DNA of 64,000 nt from an uncultured Blautia sp. (GTDB lineage: Bacteria > Bacillota > Clostridia > Lachnospirales > Lachnospiraceae). The stretch spans positions 62,001-126,000 of the forward strand of contig CAMNTH010000005.1 in NCBI GenBank assembly GCA_946557785.1, read 5' to 3'. The translations under genes were made by a program, and so were the position numbers. A model generated the notes under the pieces. It worked only from the letters and a program-made list of their open reading frames with translations, had not been told where the DNA came from and searched no databases. Below are positions 1-10,400 of the stretch, piece after piece. Numbering within the stretch: position 1 is the stretch's first letter; each line of letters starts with the position of its first letter.

Positions 1-19
1 ATTACTTTTTTTGATTTGT

Positions 20-1300
20 TTATTTATTTCTGTAAATAATATCATTTCTTCCCGGTCCGTTGGAAATCATAGTAATGGGGAAGCCAATCTTCTCTTCCAC
101 AAATTCAATGTATTTGCGGCAGTTTTCCGGAAGCTCCTCATAATTCTTAATTCCCCGGATATCCTGCTTCCATCCCGGAAGCACTTCAAGAACCGGTTTC
201 GCCTTCTCAAGAAGTCCTGTTGTGGGGAATTCCGTTGTTATCTCACCATTGATTTCATAGCCTGTACATACCGGAATCTCATCCAGGTATCCCAATACGT
301 CCAGTACAGTAAAGGCCACATCCGTTGTTCCCTGCATACGGCAGCCGTATTTGGACGCAACACAGTCAAACCATCCCATACGTCTTGGGCGTCCTGTTGT
401 TGCGCCGTACTCTCCCCCGTCTCCGCCTCTTCTGCGAAGTTCATCTGCCTCTTCACCGAAAATCTCAGAAACAAAGGCACCTGCTCCTACTGCACTTGAG
501 TAAGCTTTGCATACGGTAACGATCTTCTTGATCTCATACGGCGGTACGCCCGCACCAATGGCTCCGTAAGCAGCCAATGTAGAGGAAGAAGTAACCATAG
601 GATAAATTCCATGATCCGGATCCTTTAAGGAGCCAAGCTGTCCCTCCAGGAGGATCTTCTTTCCATCCTTCAGCGCATTCCAAAGGTATAGGGAAACATC
701 CCCTACATAAGGCTCAACCATCTTCCTGTAGCCATTCAGTTCTTCCATAAGTTCATCCGGGTTCAGCAGCGGTTTATGATACAGATGCTCCAAAAGGACG
801 TTCTTCATCTCACAGATCCGCACTACCTTTTCACGGAGAGTTTCTTCGTCAAACAGTTCGCTTACCTGAAAACCAATCTTCGCATATTTATCAGAATAGA
901 AAGGAGCGATACCTGATTTGGTAGAACCAAAGGATTTTCCGCCCAAACGTTCTTCCTCATACTGGTCAAACAGGATATGATACGGCATGACCATCTGTGC
1001 CCTGTCTGAAATCATGATTTTCGGAGCCGGTACGCCTCTGCCTGTAACTTCATTATATTCCTTAAAAAATACCGGAATGTTCAGCGCCACCCCGTTTCCG
1101 ATGATGCTGGTTGTATGGTCATAAAATACACCGGACGGGAGTGTGTGAAGTGCAAATTTGCCATAGTTATTCACGATTGTATGGCCTGCATTGGCTCCTC
1201 CCTGGAATCTTACGATGATATCTGCTTCCTTGGCTAACATATCGGTGATCTTACCCTTCCCTTCATCTCCCCAGTTGGCACCAACTACTGCTGTGATCAT
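20..1300 (-). CDS. purA: Adenylosuccinate synthetase
   Basis: Catalyses IMP + aspartate + GTP to adenylosuccinate, the first committed step from IMP to AMP, in the cytosol. The 426 residues match the usual family length. The N-terminal GDEGKGK loop carries the catalytic Asp12, and His40 lies in GGANAGH. The C-terminal part has the TTGRPRRMGWFD segment and ends with a GPGRND motif. The ATG start at 1300 has a strong AAGGAGG site a few bases upstream. purB lies 12 bp upstream on the same strand, so the two AMP-branch enzymes form an operon driven from the purB promoter. The stop is within 20 bp of the window edge, so the operon end is not visible. Confidence 0.97.
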   Translation of the reverse strand: MITAVVGANWGDEGKGKITDMLAKEADIIVRFQGGANAGHTIVNNYGKFALHTLPSGVFYDHTTSIIGNGVALNIPVFFKEYNEVTGRGVPAPKIMISDRAQMVMPYHILFDQYEEERLGGKSFGSTKSGIAPFYSDKYAKIGFQVSELFDEETLREKVVRICEMKNVLLEHLYHKPLLNPDELMEELNGYRKMVEPYVGDVSLYLWNALKDGKKILLEGQLGSLKDPDHGIYPMVTSSSTLAAYGAIGAGVPPYEIKKIVTVCKAYSSAVGAGAFVSEIFGEEADELRRRGGDGGEYGATTGRPRRMGWFDCVASKYGCRMQGTTDVAFTVLDVLGYLDEIPVCTGYEINGEITTEFPTTGLLEKAKPVLEVLPGWKQDIRGIKNYEELPENCRKYIEFVEEKIGFPITMISNGPGRNDIIYRNK

Positions 1301-1312
1301 AGCACTTCCTCC

Positions 1313-2746
1313 TTATACGTTAATCTCTGCCTTCATACCAAGCAGGTCCTTACGATCCTTAAGAATGGGATTGACCACCTTCGTAAGGAATGCATCTGTC
1401 TGCTCCTTGGCGCGGCCTACATATCTGGCAGGATCCATAGCCTTCTGAAGCTCCTCCAGCGTCAGGTTAAATGCAGGATCTGCTGCGATCAATTCCAAAA
1501 GGTTGTTCTCTTTTCCTTCCGCCTTTACGTTTCGGCCTGCTTCCATGGAAAGCTCGCGGATACGCTCATGAAGCTCCTGACGGTCTCCGCCGGCTTTTAC
1601 CGCATCCATCATAATATTCTCTGTAGCCATAAAAGGCAGCTCAGACCTTAAACGTTTTTCAATAACTTTTGGGTAAACCACCAATCCGTCAACTACATTC
1701 AGGCAAAGATCCAGAATGCCGTCAATTGCAAGGAAGCCCTCCGGAATACTCAGCCGCTTATTTGCAGAATCATCCAATGTTCTCTCAAACCACTGGGTTG
1801 CGGAGGTAATGGCCGGATTCAGGGCGTCCACCATCACATATCTGGACAGGGAAGCAATACGCTCGCTTCTCATAGGATTTCTCTTATATGCCATTGCAGA
1901 AGAACCGATCTGCGATTTTTCAAATGGTTCCTCTACTTCCTTCAAATGCTGCAGCAGACGAATGTCATTGGACATCTTATGTGCGCTGGCCGCAATGCCT
2001 GCAAGAACATTGAGAACACGGGTATCCACCTTACGGGAATAGGTCTGTCCTGATACAGGATAGCATTCCTTAAATCCCATCTTCTCTGCGATCATAGGGT
2101 CAATCTTATCAATCGTCTCCTGATCTCCGTCAAAAAGCTCCAAAAAGCTTGCCTGGGTTCCTGTAGTCCCCTTAGAACCAAGAAGCTTCATAGTACTTAA
2201 TACATGTTCCAGATCCTCCAGATCCAAAAGGAACTCCTGGGTCCAAAGGGTCGCGCGTTTCCCAACAGTGGTAGGCTGCGCCGGCTGGAAATGGGTAAAT
2301 GCAAGGGTTGGCTGTGCCTTATATTCTCCAGCAAACTTCGCCAGCTCTGCGATCACATTGACAAGCTTTCTCTGAACCAGCTTCAGTGCTTCTGTCATAA
2401 CAATTATATCGGTGTTGTCTCCTACATAGCAGGAGGTTGCTCCCAGATGGATGATACCTTTTGCCTTAGGACACTGTACTCCGTATGCATATACATGGGA
2501 CATGACATCGTGGCGCACCTGGCGTTCCCGTTCTTTGGCCACATCATAATTAATGTCTTCTGCGTGTTCTTTCAGCTCGTCGATCTGTTCCTGGGTAATG
2601 TTCAGGCCCAGTTCTTTTTCTGTTTCCGCAAGGGCGATCCACAGCTTCCTCCAGGTACGGAATTTCATATCCGGGGAAAAGATGTACTGCATCTCCTTGC
2701 TTGCATAACGCTCTGATAAAGGACTTACATATCTGTCTGTACTCAT
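1313..2746 (-). CDS. purB: Adenylosuccinate lyase
   Basis: Cleaves fumarate from SAICAR and from adenylosuccinate in purine synthesis. It is a cytosolic homotetramer of the fumarase/aspartase superfamily. The protein has the superfamily signature around [10 protein letters not shown] (about residues 285-295) and the [10 protein letters not shown] region. A GTG six bases upstream (2752) would also be in frame, but AGGAG sits 8 bases before the ATG at 2746 and only 1-2 bases before the GTG. The protein therefore most likely begins [10 protein letters not shown] (477 residues). It precedes purA by 12 bp and has its own sigma-A promoter at 2790-2818. Confidence 0.96.
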   Translation of the reverse strand: MSTDRYVSPLSERYASKEMQYIFSPDMKFRTWRKLWIALAETEKELGLNITQEQIDELKEHAEDINYDVAKERERQVRHDVMSHVYAYGVQCPKAKGIIHLGATSCYVGDNTDIIVMTEALKLVQRKLVNVIAELAKFAGEYKAQPTLAFTHFQPAQPTTVGKRATLWTQEFLLDLEDLEHVLSTMKLLGSKGTTGTQASFLELFDGDQETIDKIDPMIAEKMGFKECYPVSGQTYSRKVDTRVLNVLAGIAASAHKMSNDIRLLQHLKEVEEPFEKSQIGSSAMAYKRNPMRSERIASLSRYVMVDALNPAITSATQWFERTLDDSANKRLSIPEGFLAIDGILDLCLNVVDGLVVYPKVIEKRLRSELPFMATENIMMDAVKAGGDRQELHERIRELSMEAGRNVKAEGKENNLLELIAADPAFNLTLEELQKAMDPARYVGRAKEQTDAFLTKVVNPILKDRKDLLGMKAEINV

Positions 2747-2789
2747 CTTCACTCTCCTGATTTATAATCTGGTTATCGATTCCTTAGAA

Positions 2790-2818
2790 ATTATATAACA
2801 TCGTCTCTTTAAAAGCAA
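2790..2818 (-). promoter_or_regulatory. Sigma-A promoter of purB-purA
   Basis: On the minus strand there is a TTGCTT -35 box, a 17-bp spacer and a perfect TATAAT -10 box, about 40 bp upstream of the purB start. No purine riboswitch or obvious PurR box was seen in the short leader. Confidence 0.7.
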
Positions 2819-2860
2819 CCAAAAAACCAAAGTTTTCCCCTTCCTTCCAGTATGTTATGG

Positions 2861-3643
2861 TTACTGGGTATAACGGGAGAGGAACTGCTTCGTACGTTCT
2901 TCCCTTGGATGCTGAAAAACCTGGATCGGATCCCCCTGTTCCAGAATAGAACCATCGTCCATAAAGATCACCTGGTTTGCCACATCCCTTGCAAAAGCCA
3001 TTTCATGGGTAACGATGAGCATAGTTGTTTTTTTGTCTGCCAGCTCTTTGATTACCTTCAGTACTTCTCCTGTAAGCTCCGGATCCAGGGCGGAAGTAGG
3101 TTCATCAAAGCAAAGAATATCTGGTGAAAGTGCCAGCGCCCTGGCAATAGCCACCCTCTGGCATTGCCCTCCGGACAGCTGATGGGGATAATTTTCCTTT
3201 CGGTTGGAAAGTCCCATCTGTTCCAGAAGTCCCTCTGCCTGGATACGGATTTCTTCCTGTATATCTTTCTTCCTATTTTTATAGTCTTTCTGTTCTCTTG
3301 CCAGAAGCTCCCTGGCCAGCATGACGTTTTCCAGTGCCGTATATTGAGGAAACAGGTTAAAAGACTGAAAAACCATTCCGAAATGCAGTCTTTTTTTCCG
3401 AATGGCTGATTCTTTCTGTGTTGAGGAATCCTCAGAATCAAATAATGTCTCTCCTCCAACCCGGATCACGCCACGGTCAGGCTGTTCCAAAAAGTTCAGG
3501 CACCGCAAAAGGGTGGTTTTTCCGCTTCCGGAGGAACCGATGATGGATAAAACCTGTCCTTTTTCCAGGGAAAAGCTGATGTCCTTCAAAATCTCCGTAC
3601 GGTTAAAGGATTTGCAGATATGTTCTACTTCTAATATAGCCAT
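2861..3643 (-). CDS. Polar amino acid ABC transporter, ATP-binding protein
   Basis: Cytoplasmic ATPase of a type I amino-acid importer (GlnQ/HisP/TcyC class). The 260-residue protein shows Walker A GSSGSGKTT near residue 37, Q-loop VFQSFNLFP, signature LSGGQCQRVAIARAL, Walker B ILCFDEPTSALDP and the switch His in VTHEM. It is the third gene of a substrate-binding protein/permease/ATPase set transcribed right to left, 14 bp after the permease. A GGAGGAAAGG site precedes the ATG. The substrate cannot be fixed from sequence; cystine, glutamine or another polar amino acid all fit. Confidence 0.93.
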   Translation of the reverse strand: MAILEVEHICKSFNRTEILKDISFSLEKGQVLSIIGSSGSGKTTLLRCLNFLEQPDRGVIRVGGETLFDSEDSSTQKESAIRKKRLHFGMVFQSFNLFPQYTALENVMLARELLAREQKDYKNRKKDIQEEIRIQAEGLLEQMGLSNRKENYPHQLSGGQCQRVAIARALALSPDILCFDEPTSALDPELTGEVLKVIKELADKKTTMLIVTHEMAFARDVANQVIFMDDGSILEQGDPIQVFQHPREERTKQFLSRYTQ

Positions 3644-3657
3644 TTCCTTTCCTCCAT

Positions 3658-4344
3658 TTATCTAAAATAATCCAGTTTTTTCTCCAGTCTCCCAAGAAGA
3701 AGGGTCAGGATACCATTAAAGATCAGGTAATAAACCGCAGTAAAGAACAACGGCCAGATAGCCCCGGAAATTCCCTGGGAGCCCTTCATAAATGCCTGGC
3801 CTGCCCATATGATCTCCTGCAGTGCAATAATGCGGGCAAGGGAGGTATCCTTTACCAGGGTAATAATTTCATTGGACATAGGAGGCACGATTCTCTTGAT
3901 CACCTGCAGAAGCTTGATCTTAAAGAATATCTGCGTCTTTGTCATGCCAAGCACCAGTCCTGCTTCCTCCTGCCCAACAGGAACTCCCTGAATTCCGCCC
4001 CTGTAAATTTCAGAAAAATAACAGGAATAATTCAGGATAAAAGAAAAGGATGCAGCCAGGAAACGTCCTGTTTCCCCGCCTCCCCAAATAGGGTTGTGCA
4101 GCACCAGCCCCGGAAAATAATAAATGATCAGAAGCTGGATCATAAGCGGCGTTCCCCTGATGATCCAGATTAAAAGCTTTATAAACCAACTTAAAGGTTT
4201 TATACGTGAGGTAGAACCAATGGACATCAAAAGTCCCAAAGGAAATGCTCCGATCAAAGTCACAAAAAAAAGTTTCAAGGTCTGTATGAAACCGATGTTC
4301 AGAGAATGAAGAACCACCGGCATCTGTTCCATAATCTGTTCCAT
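3658..4344 (-). CDS. Amino acid ABC transporter permease
   Basis: Integral membrane subunit of the importer (HisM/GlnP class, 228 residues), with about five hydrophobic segments. The EAA cytoplasmic loop (EAGLVLGMTKTQIFFKI), which docks the ATPase, lies in the C-terminal half. The open frame extends upstream to a TTG, but the ATG at 4344 (MEQIMEQMP) has an AGGAC site at good spacing and is the likely start. It lies between the binding-protein and ATPase genes. A hairpin at 4430-4456 separates it from the binding-protein gene and may lower its expression. Confidence 0.92.
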   Translation of the reverse strand: MEQIMEQMPVVLHSLNIGFIQTLKLFFVTLIGAFPLGLLMSIGSTSRIKPLSWFIKLLIWIIRGTPLMIQLLIIYYFPGLVLHNPIWGGGETGRFLAASFSFILNYSCYFSEIYRGGIQGVPVGQEEAGLVLGMTKTQIFFKIKLLQVIKRIVPPMSNEIITLVKDTSLARIIALQEIIWAGQAFMKGSQGISGAIWPLFFTAVYYLIFNGILTLLLGRLEKKLDYFR

Positions 4345-4429
4345 AAAAAATGTCCTGCTTTCTTTTATAATGTGTGGGGGCAAAAAGAACCGTTTTTGAC
4401 ACCCTCCTTCTTCAGACACACTGCGCAAA

Positions 4430-4456
4430 ATAGAGAGCGGGAAAACCGCCCTCTAT
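4430..4456 (-). terminator. Hairpin between binding-protein and permease genes
   Basis: Read on the minus strand, an ATAGAGGGCGG arm pairs with its near-complement across a four-base T loop and is followed by only three T residues. This is a weak terminator or processing hairpin, typical of transporter operons in which the binding protein is made in excess over the permease. Confidence 0.5.
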
Positions 4457-4487
4457 GTTTATGGTGCTATCCAAATGTAACAGAAGA

Positions 4488-5279
4488 TTATTTCTGCTCA
4501 ACAACCGCATCCTGTACACCGTATTTCTCTGCGCATTCCATCATGCTGCCGTCTTCATAGCTGGTTACAAAGAATTCGTTTAATGCTTCTGCAAGATCGG
4601 AACCTTTGCGGAAGCCTACACCGTATTCTTCGCTGTTCAGCTCTACGGTATGTGTCAGTCCTTCATAGCCGGTTCCTTCTCCGATCATAGCTGCTGCCAT
4701 CAGAAGGTCGATAACAGCTGCATCAGAAGTATATGCTGAAACTTCCATTAAAGCATCTGCCTGGGCTTTTACAGGAGTATATTCAAGCCCCAGATTACTG
4801 ACTTCTGCTTCTCCTGCACTTCCAGCTTCTACAGCGAAGGTCAGGCCGGAAAGGCTGTCCGTATCCTGATACTCTTCTGCCTTGTCTGAAGGAACAACCA
4901 CTACCTGGGCATTCTTGCAGTATGCATTTGAGCATTCCATAGAGCTGGTTACTTCATCCGTAAGGGTCATGCCATTCCATACACAGTCAATAGTCTTTCC
5001 GTCCAGTTCCATGATCTTATTATCCCAATCGATCTCTACAAATTCCACTTCAACTCCAAGGCTCTTTCCAAATGCCTTGGCCATATCTGCGTCAAAGCCT
5101 ACCCATTCATCGCTTCCCTCTTCTTTATAATCCATGGGAGCGAAATCTGTAATGCCTATCACCAGGGTTCCCTTGTCCTGAACATAAGCCTTATCGCTCT
5201 CTTCTGCTGCAAAAACGCTGGCTGTCACAGACACCACCATAGCAGCTGCTAAAAACATTGAAATCATCTTTCTCTTCAT
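4488..5279 (-). CDS. Amino acid ABC transporter substrate-binding protein
   Basis: Extracytoplasmic receptor of the importer (SBP_bac_3 family, 263 residues). An N-terminal signal peptide (MKRKMISMF... ending near VFAAEE) is followed by the family's opening strand (GTLVIGITDFAPM). The DxDxAKAFGKSLG region and a late GVGFRKGSDL segment are also typical. No cysteine lies in the lipobox position, so it is predicted to be released by signal peptidase I rather than lipid-anchored, which is unusual for a Gram-positive binding protein. It is the first gene of the transporter operon and has a strong promoter at 5356-5384. Confidence 0.92.
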   Translation of the reverse strand: MKRKMISMFLAAAMVVSVTASVFAAEESDKAYVQDKGTLVIGITDFAPMDYKEEGSDEWVGFDADMAKAFGKSLGVEVEFVEIDWDNKIMELDGKTIDCVWNGMTLTDEVTSSMECSNAYCKNAQVVVVPSDKAEEYQDTDSLSGLTFAVEAGSAGEAEVSNLGLEYTPVKAQADALMEVSAYTSDAAVIDLLMAAAMIGEGTGYEGLTHTVELNSEEYGVGFRKGSDLAEALNEFFVTSYEDGSMMECAEKYGVQDAVVEQK

Positions 5280-5355
5280 GGTTTATCTCCTCTGGATATT
5301 TTTATTATGCATTCTTTTATCACGCAGTCACTCTACCACATGAAAGTACTTGGTT

Positions 5356-5384
5356 ATAATAACATACACATCCAATTCTGTCAA
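5356..5384 (-). promoter_or_regulatory. Sigma-A promoter of the amino acid transporter operon
   Basis: Minus-strand TTGACA, 17-bp spacer, TATTAT, about 75 bp before the binding-protein start. No T-box or S-box landmarks were seen in the leader. Confidence 0.75.
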
Positions 5385-5393
5385 TACCAAACC

Positions 5394-5425
5394 AAAAAAG
5401 AGTACCGGTCTCAGGAACCGGTACT
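5394..5425 (-). terminator. Terminator of the DGC-DUF5717 operon
   Basis: Minus strand: AGTACCGGT arm, short loop, complementary arm, then CTTTTTTGG. The hairpin overlaps the stop codon of the TPR gene and closes the four-gene operon. Confidence 0.85.
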
Positions 5426-6193
5426 GCGATGATATTCTCTGATCATTTCTTCTAACTGACTGTCTGTATTTTGGGAATACACCTGCTTTTCCAGGCGTTT
5501 TTCAAAACGCTCCAGCGCTTCTCCCACTTCCTTACGTGTTTCCTCATCCACATGAAGTTCCGTAACCTTGCTTTCATATTCTATGGGCGTACGAATGCTG
5601 CGAAAAGCCAGAAGATAAACGGCCAGGGCCTTCCGGCTGTGATCCAGTTCATAAGCTTTGTAAAAGCAGTCTACAGCCTTCTCCATCTGGAAAAGATAGC
5701 TGTAGGCACAGCCAAGATTGTGCAGGACACTTTTTGTAAGCCCCGTCCTGGAAGTCTCAAGATCCTCCCTCTTTAAAAGCTTCTGGTAAACCAAAATGGC
5801 ATTCACATACATTTTGTTTTCTACCAACGTATCTCCTTTTTGCTTTTCCCTGACCGCTAAAGACTCTCCTTCATATTTTTTTATCCTTCCGTTTAAAACA
5901 CGCAGCTCCTCATAAGTGAGATAATTGATTTCCTTAAAAATCGGATACAGAATATCCTCCATACCGGCATACTTGCTAAGATTCGGGCGGAGCTTGGCAG
6001 CCAGCTTTGGAAGGTTCAGTTCCTCCTGTATCCAGGTGCAGAGCCCCTCATTGATAATGGTCTCGTCAATCAGATAAAGGTTATGATAAAGATAATAGCA
6101 CAGCTCTTCTATTGTATAAATGTTCGTACTGATATTCTCAATAAAATAAGGCATTTCCGCTTTTTTTGTTTCACATAAAATATATCCGCTCAT
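5411..6193 (-). CDS. TPR-containing protein of unknown function
   Basis: A 260-residue, predicted soluble, mostly helical protein. A tetratricopeptide-like unit (LHNLGCAYSYLFQMEKAVDCFYKAY) lies around residues 155-185, which suggests protein binding. The N-terminal 60 residues are rich in Tyr and Leu, and the C-terminus is charged. No signal peptide or membrane segment is seen. It is the last gene of an operon with a diguanylate cyclase, a DUF5717-type protein and an Hsp70-like protein, starting 12 bp after the last. The ATG has AAGGAAGG upstream. The function is not known; an adaptor for the two larger proteins is an inference from context only. Confidence 0.8.
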   Translation of the reverse strand: MSGYILCETKKAEMPYFIENISTNIYTIEELCYYLYHNLYLIDETIINEGLCTWIQEELNLPKLAAKLRPNLSKYAGMEDILYPIFKEINYLTYEELRVLNGRIKKYEGESLAVREKQKGDTLVENKMYVNAILVYQKLLKREDLETSRTGLTKSVLHNLGCAYSYLFQMEKAVDCFYKAYELDHSRKALAVYLLAFRSIRTPIEYESKVTELHVDEETRKEVGEALERFEKRLEKQVYSQNTDSQLEEMIREYHRSTGS

Positions 6194-6205
6194 GTTTTTC
6201 CTTCC

Positions 6206-7453
6206 TTACCACTGTGCTGTTTCCTTCCACACCTTTTTGCTGCCTGGAAACATTTCTCCAAAGCCCAGATCCTTCACAGTAATACAGCATTCCCTGGGTG
6301 AAATATAGTTCAGTTCCACCAAAAGACGGGTTGTCTTATTTGGCCTTTTGGGAAGGCCCGGAAGACTCATGGATACACGGCGCTTTTCCGGATTTTCCAT
6401 AGTAGCTACCGTAAAAACCAGCTCATCTGTCTGATCCAGGATCAGTTCACACTGTGCCTTGCTTTCATACCAGTTGTTTCCTGCCTCAATAAGAGGATGG
6501 TATGCAGGAGACCCCATCACACGCATTTCCATTCCCACATCAGCCAGCACCAGGGAATCGCTCATATAGCGGTAGCCTTTCAGGTTCTTCTTTTCCAGAC
6601 GCTCTACCCCGGCTTCACATGCGCCTTTAGCAAAAAGATTGTTGCCGTAAAAGACTTTTCTTTTTTGGTAACACAGCATTTTTACAGACTGCTTAGCCCA
6701 CTCCGGATCAAATCCTGTACCTGAGATCTGGATGCTGGAATACAGCTCACTGCCCAGGGTCTGCTGGATAAATTTATAAAAATCTGCATCCCGCGCCTCT
6801 CCCCCTTCACTTAGCTCCGCCTCCTTAGGATCACCGATCCGTACCAGAACCGGCCTTCCCTGGGATGCCATGGACATTTTCCGGAAGGTCACCTTTTCCG
6901 GCGTAAATGCATACCATGCCACATTCCTGTTCCAGGTATCCCGTTTCTGGGTAAGCATATAATAGTAGAAGCTTTCCCCATAATCCAGGAGCATATATTT
7001 CTCTTCCGGAAATCCAAGTTCCCTGCATGCCCTCTGGAAATTTTCCACCTGGACAGGTTCCAGGGACGGACAGGTAATGACCATGCATTTCGTATTTTTT
7101 ACAATATCCACAATCCCCAGGAATTTAAGCAGTCCCTTCAAAAAAGCAGCCAGAAGCTCATAAGGCTGTTTTTCCGCTTCTGCTACCTGTACAGGTGCTT
7201 CCATCGCAGAAATCTCATATAGATTATCCAGCATGATTCCGTTCTTTTCTCTGGCAAAATACACGGCTTCAAGGCCGACACAGTAGTCCCCTTGATTCGG
7301 CCTTAAGCACATACAAGTAGGCGCTTCATACTGGCTGCTGCCCACCTTCATGCTTAAAGAACGTGTCTCCTCAGCCTTCCTGTCATAATAACAGATCTGG
7401 GAATTTTTCTTCCCGAAATCAATTCCGATCATTAAGTCACGAATCTCATTCAT
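6206..7453 (-). CDS. Hsp70/actin-fold protein with degenerate ATPase site (DUF5716-like)
   Basis: A 415-residue protein that opens with an actin/Hsp70-type phosphate-1 motif (MIGIDFGKKNSQICYYD, residues 8-24). It keeps echoes of later fold landmarks: YMLLDYGESFYYYML near residue 155 and IQISGTGFDPEW near residue 245. The second phosphate loop (DLGGGTFD in DnaK) is not recognisable; the equivalent stretch reads NVAWYAFTPEKVTF. No substrate-binding domain of the DnaK kind is present, and the C-terminal 120 residues look beta-rich. The start overlaps the DUF5717-type gene by 8 bp, implying translational coupling. I relate it to DUF5716 from memory of the family pair; the function is unknown. Confidence 0.78.
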   Translation of the reverse strand: MNEIRDLMIGIDFGKKNSQICYYDRKAEETRSLSMKVGSSQYEAPTCMCLRPNQGDYCVGLEAVYFAREKNGIMLDNLYEISAMEAPVQVAEAEKQPYELLAAFLKGLLKFLGIVDIVKNTKCMVITCPSLEPVQVENFQRACRELGFPEEKYMLLDYGESFYYYMLTQKRDTWNRNVAWYAFTPEKVTFRKMSMASQGRPVLVRIGDPKEAELSEGGEARDADFYKFIQQTLGSELYSSIQISGTGFDPEWAKQSVKMLCYQKRKVFYGNNLFAKGACEAGVERLEKKNLKGYRYMSDSLVLADVGMEMRVMGSPAYHPLIEAGNNWYESKAQCELILDQTDELVFTVATMENPEKRRVSMSLPGLPKRPNKTTRLLVELNYISPRECCITVKDLGFGEMFPGSKKVWKETAQW

Positions 7454-10400
7454 CTTTTGTTTCCTTCTCTATGATAAACATTTCTTTTACATACTGTTCC
7501 TGACAAAGATACTGCTTCATTCTTGCCGCCACTTCTTTTTCCTTATCCAGGCGCCGTGCAGAAAGCATCTGGTTGATCAGCTGGTATTTACTTACCGACG
7601 CTGCGTCCACGTGGTTCATGGTAATTACCCGCTCCCCTGTTTTCTGGATTTTTCCCTCATGCTCTATCTTGAAATAATAATGAAGGGACTCCCCGTAAAA
7701 CAGGGTAAATGTCTTCGTAAAAATACCTTCGTACATATTTTTCAAAGGCTCGCTCTTATATCCGGAATCAATTCCAAGTCCTGTATCCAGCGCATAGAAC
7801 AGCGTAACCTTTGCTTCCGGATAGGTATGATATTCCACATATGTCTTATCATCCAGCTGGTAGGGACTTAAAAGCTCAGGAGAAAGCCTGCGGAAAAAGG
7901 AAAATACCAGACCTTCCTTCGCACATTCCAAAAGAAGCTCCCGTTTCATATCCTCATATCTGCTCTTGTCATCCTTTTCTTTGGATAACGCCTTCAAAAG
8001 TGCCATACGGCAGATTCTATTTACCGGCCATTTCCGTTCATATGCAATCTCCAGCCATTCTCTTACAAATGTACTCATAGAATAGTCTTTTACAAAGATG
8101 CCATAGGAAACCAGGGTCAGATAAGCGCCGATCATGCGCTCCTTTCCTGCCTGCTTCGCATAGGACTGAAAAATCAGTTCTCCATCCTTGCGGTAATCAG
8201 ACGTAAATATCAAAAGGCCCAGGATGCGTTCTTCCAGCTCATATGTGTCCATATCAAAGCCCTTGGCGCTTTTCCAGATTGCAAACAGATCATCAATGGA
8301 ACCGAAGCGATATTTCATCAGATAATGAAGGATAACTTCATCGTACTTACCGGCTCTGTATACTACATCGGCCAGTGCCAGAAGCTCTTCATCCTCTTCC
8401 ATCTCTTTCTCAAGGATCATCCTGCTGGTAAGCTTCAAAAGGCTTCCCATGTCCACACCTTCGCAGCCAAACTCTTCGATCAGTCCCATAGCCTGTTGAA
8501 AAAATCTTCTGGAGATCAAAACCTCCAAAAGTATTTTTCTGTCTACAAGCGCATATTCCCGAAAATCCATACTCTTCAAATAATCATCCAAGTCTTCCCC
8601 CTGAACATGCCCTGCATAATAATCCAGGATCTTCTTACGAATAGACTTTCTGTATACTTCTGTATAAGCCTGGGACTGTACAAGCTTCTGAAAAATCTCC
8701 AGGTTATCTTGGTTCAGAGCCGTATTCTCACAGTAGTGAAGCAGGATTCCCGGCTCTGCCACACCTTTTTCCAGGACATGTGAAAGAAGTTCCCTCTCAT
8801 CCATAAGGTCTGTTACATTATAATCCACAGTAGAGGCATATCTGCGTTGCTTATCATCCTGGAAAAGAATCACTGCATCTTCTGTATAGATTCTTGGATA
8901 TGCCACACCCTGTATACAGGGGTAAACTTCCTCCTTGGCCATCTGATGATGGCGCACGATCACCTGGCGGATCTTTTTATCATCACAGTACAGGCGGCAT
9001 GTAAACATTGCCCTGGCCGCCGCCTGTGCTTCCGATGCATCTGAGGGTTCCATACAAAACTCCTGATAAAGTGCGGCATAGTTTTCATTCATCCGCCCCT
9101 CCCGCAGTTTTTGCATAGCAAAGCTTTTCATGGTGTCTTTATAATTCTCGTAGGTTCCGGGTTCCTTTTCTTTATAGGCGGCCACGTTTGCATAAAGGAA
9201 TGCTTTTCTGGAATCTCCAAGGGTATTGTCATTATAGGTAAAATACATCAAAAGAGGTTTGGGCAGCTCTCTTTGATAAGTAGTATCCAAAGTCTCCACA
9301 TAGTATTCATAAAGCCTTGTAATACGAAGCCCCTGCTTTACTGCAAGAGAAAACCATTTAAAATATTCCGGCCTGCGGGGGTTTTCCTTAATGATATATT
9401 TGCAGATTGCTTCCAGTGTATCATCAGTTGGGAATGCTTCGTATCCCATTTCCAGAGCCCTGTAAAAACTTTTGTTGAAATTTTTCTCATATCCTGACAG
9501 ATAGGCAAAACGCATCACAAGTTCCTCTGTGAGCAAACCGTTTTTGCCTGCATACAAAAATACCTGTATCCAGAAACGGCTGATCCTGTGAAGAAGGGAC
9601 ATATCGCTTCTGATATAATTCCAAGCCTCCAGGTAAAGCAGCGGACTTGCACAGCCTTTTTCAAACTGCTCCTCCAACATGAATACGGCTCTGGATGGCG
9701 TACGGTGCAGCTCCCCGTCCATCCGAAGCAGAATCCACATAAGCATGACGCTGCTGGGTTTCTGCATATAAAAGCTCTGGATCTTCCGTAGCGCCTGCCC
9801 ATTGTCTCTATAGCTTCCTGTCAGGCAGCATAAATACAGGTAAAAACCTTCAAGTTCCAAATCGTCACCCGAATAGGTCCTGCTTTGGTATTTTTTCAGG
9901 ATTTCAAGCGCTCCTGCCCGGTCATCCTCCTTGTAAAGAAGAAACGCTTCTGCCATTTGATATTCCGGATAGTCACAGCCTGCTTCCTGAAGCTGGTTAA
10001 GTTCAAAATGGGTACTTCCTGCCCAGGTCTTAAAATCCATTTTTCCGCTGCGGTATTCCAGATAGTCCCGGAACATAGCAGCTCTGTGTTTCTTTTCCAT
10101 AGCCCCAATGTTAATGGAGGGCTTCATTCCTTTTGAAGCGATCACCGGATATACCAGTTCCTGATAAGGGCTCCTCAAAATAATCTGGCCAAACTGATTG
10201 CCATCCCCAAGGAGTTCTTTATGAAGCACATATTCTACCCGGTAGCTGCTGCCAATAAATTCCTCTTCCGTAACTACACGGCGCTCCACTTCCAGAAACG
10301 CCCCCCTGATTTCCACATCCAGCCTTAAATGCCCCCAGCCTGATTTATGGATATCAAAGGATTCCTGCACGGATTCACGTACTTCATAAAACTCAGCGCC

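Noticed and set aside
11-499. Open frame antisense to purA
   Set aside because: It lies wholly within a strongly conserved gene, with no ribosome site and no recognisable protein features.
6206-7453. A second DnaK/HscA chaperone
   Set aside because: The phosphate-2 loop and the substrate-binding domain are missing and it is not with any heat-shock genes.
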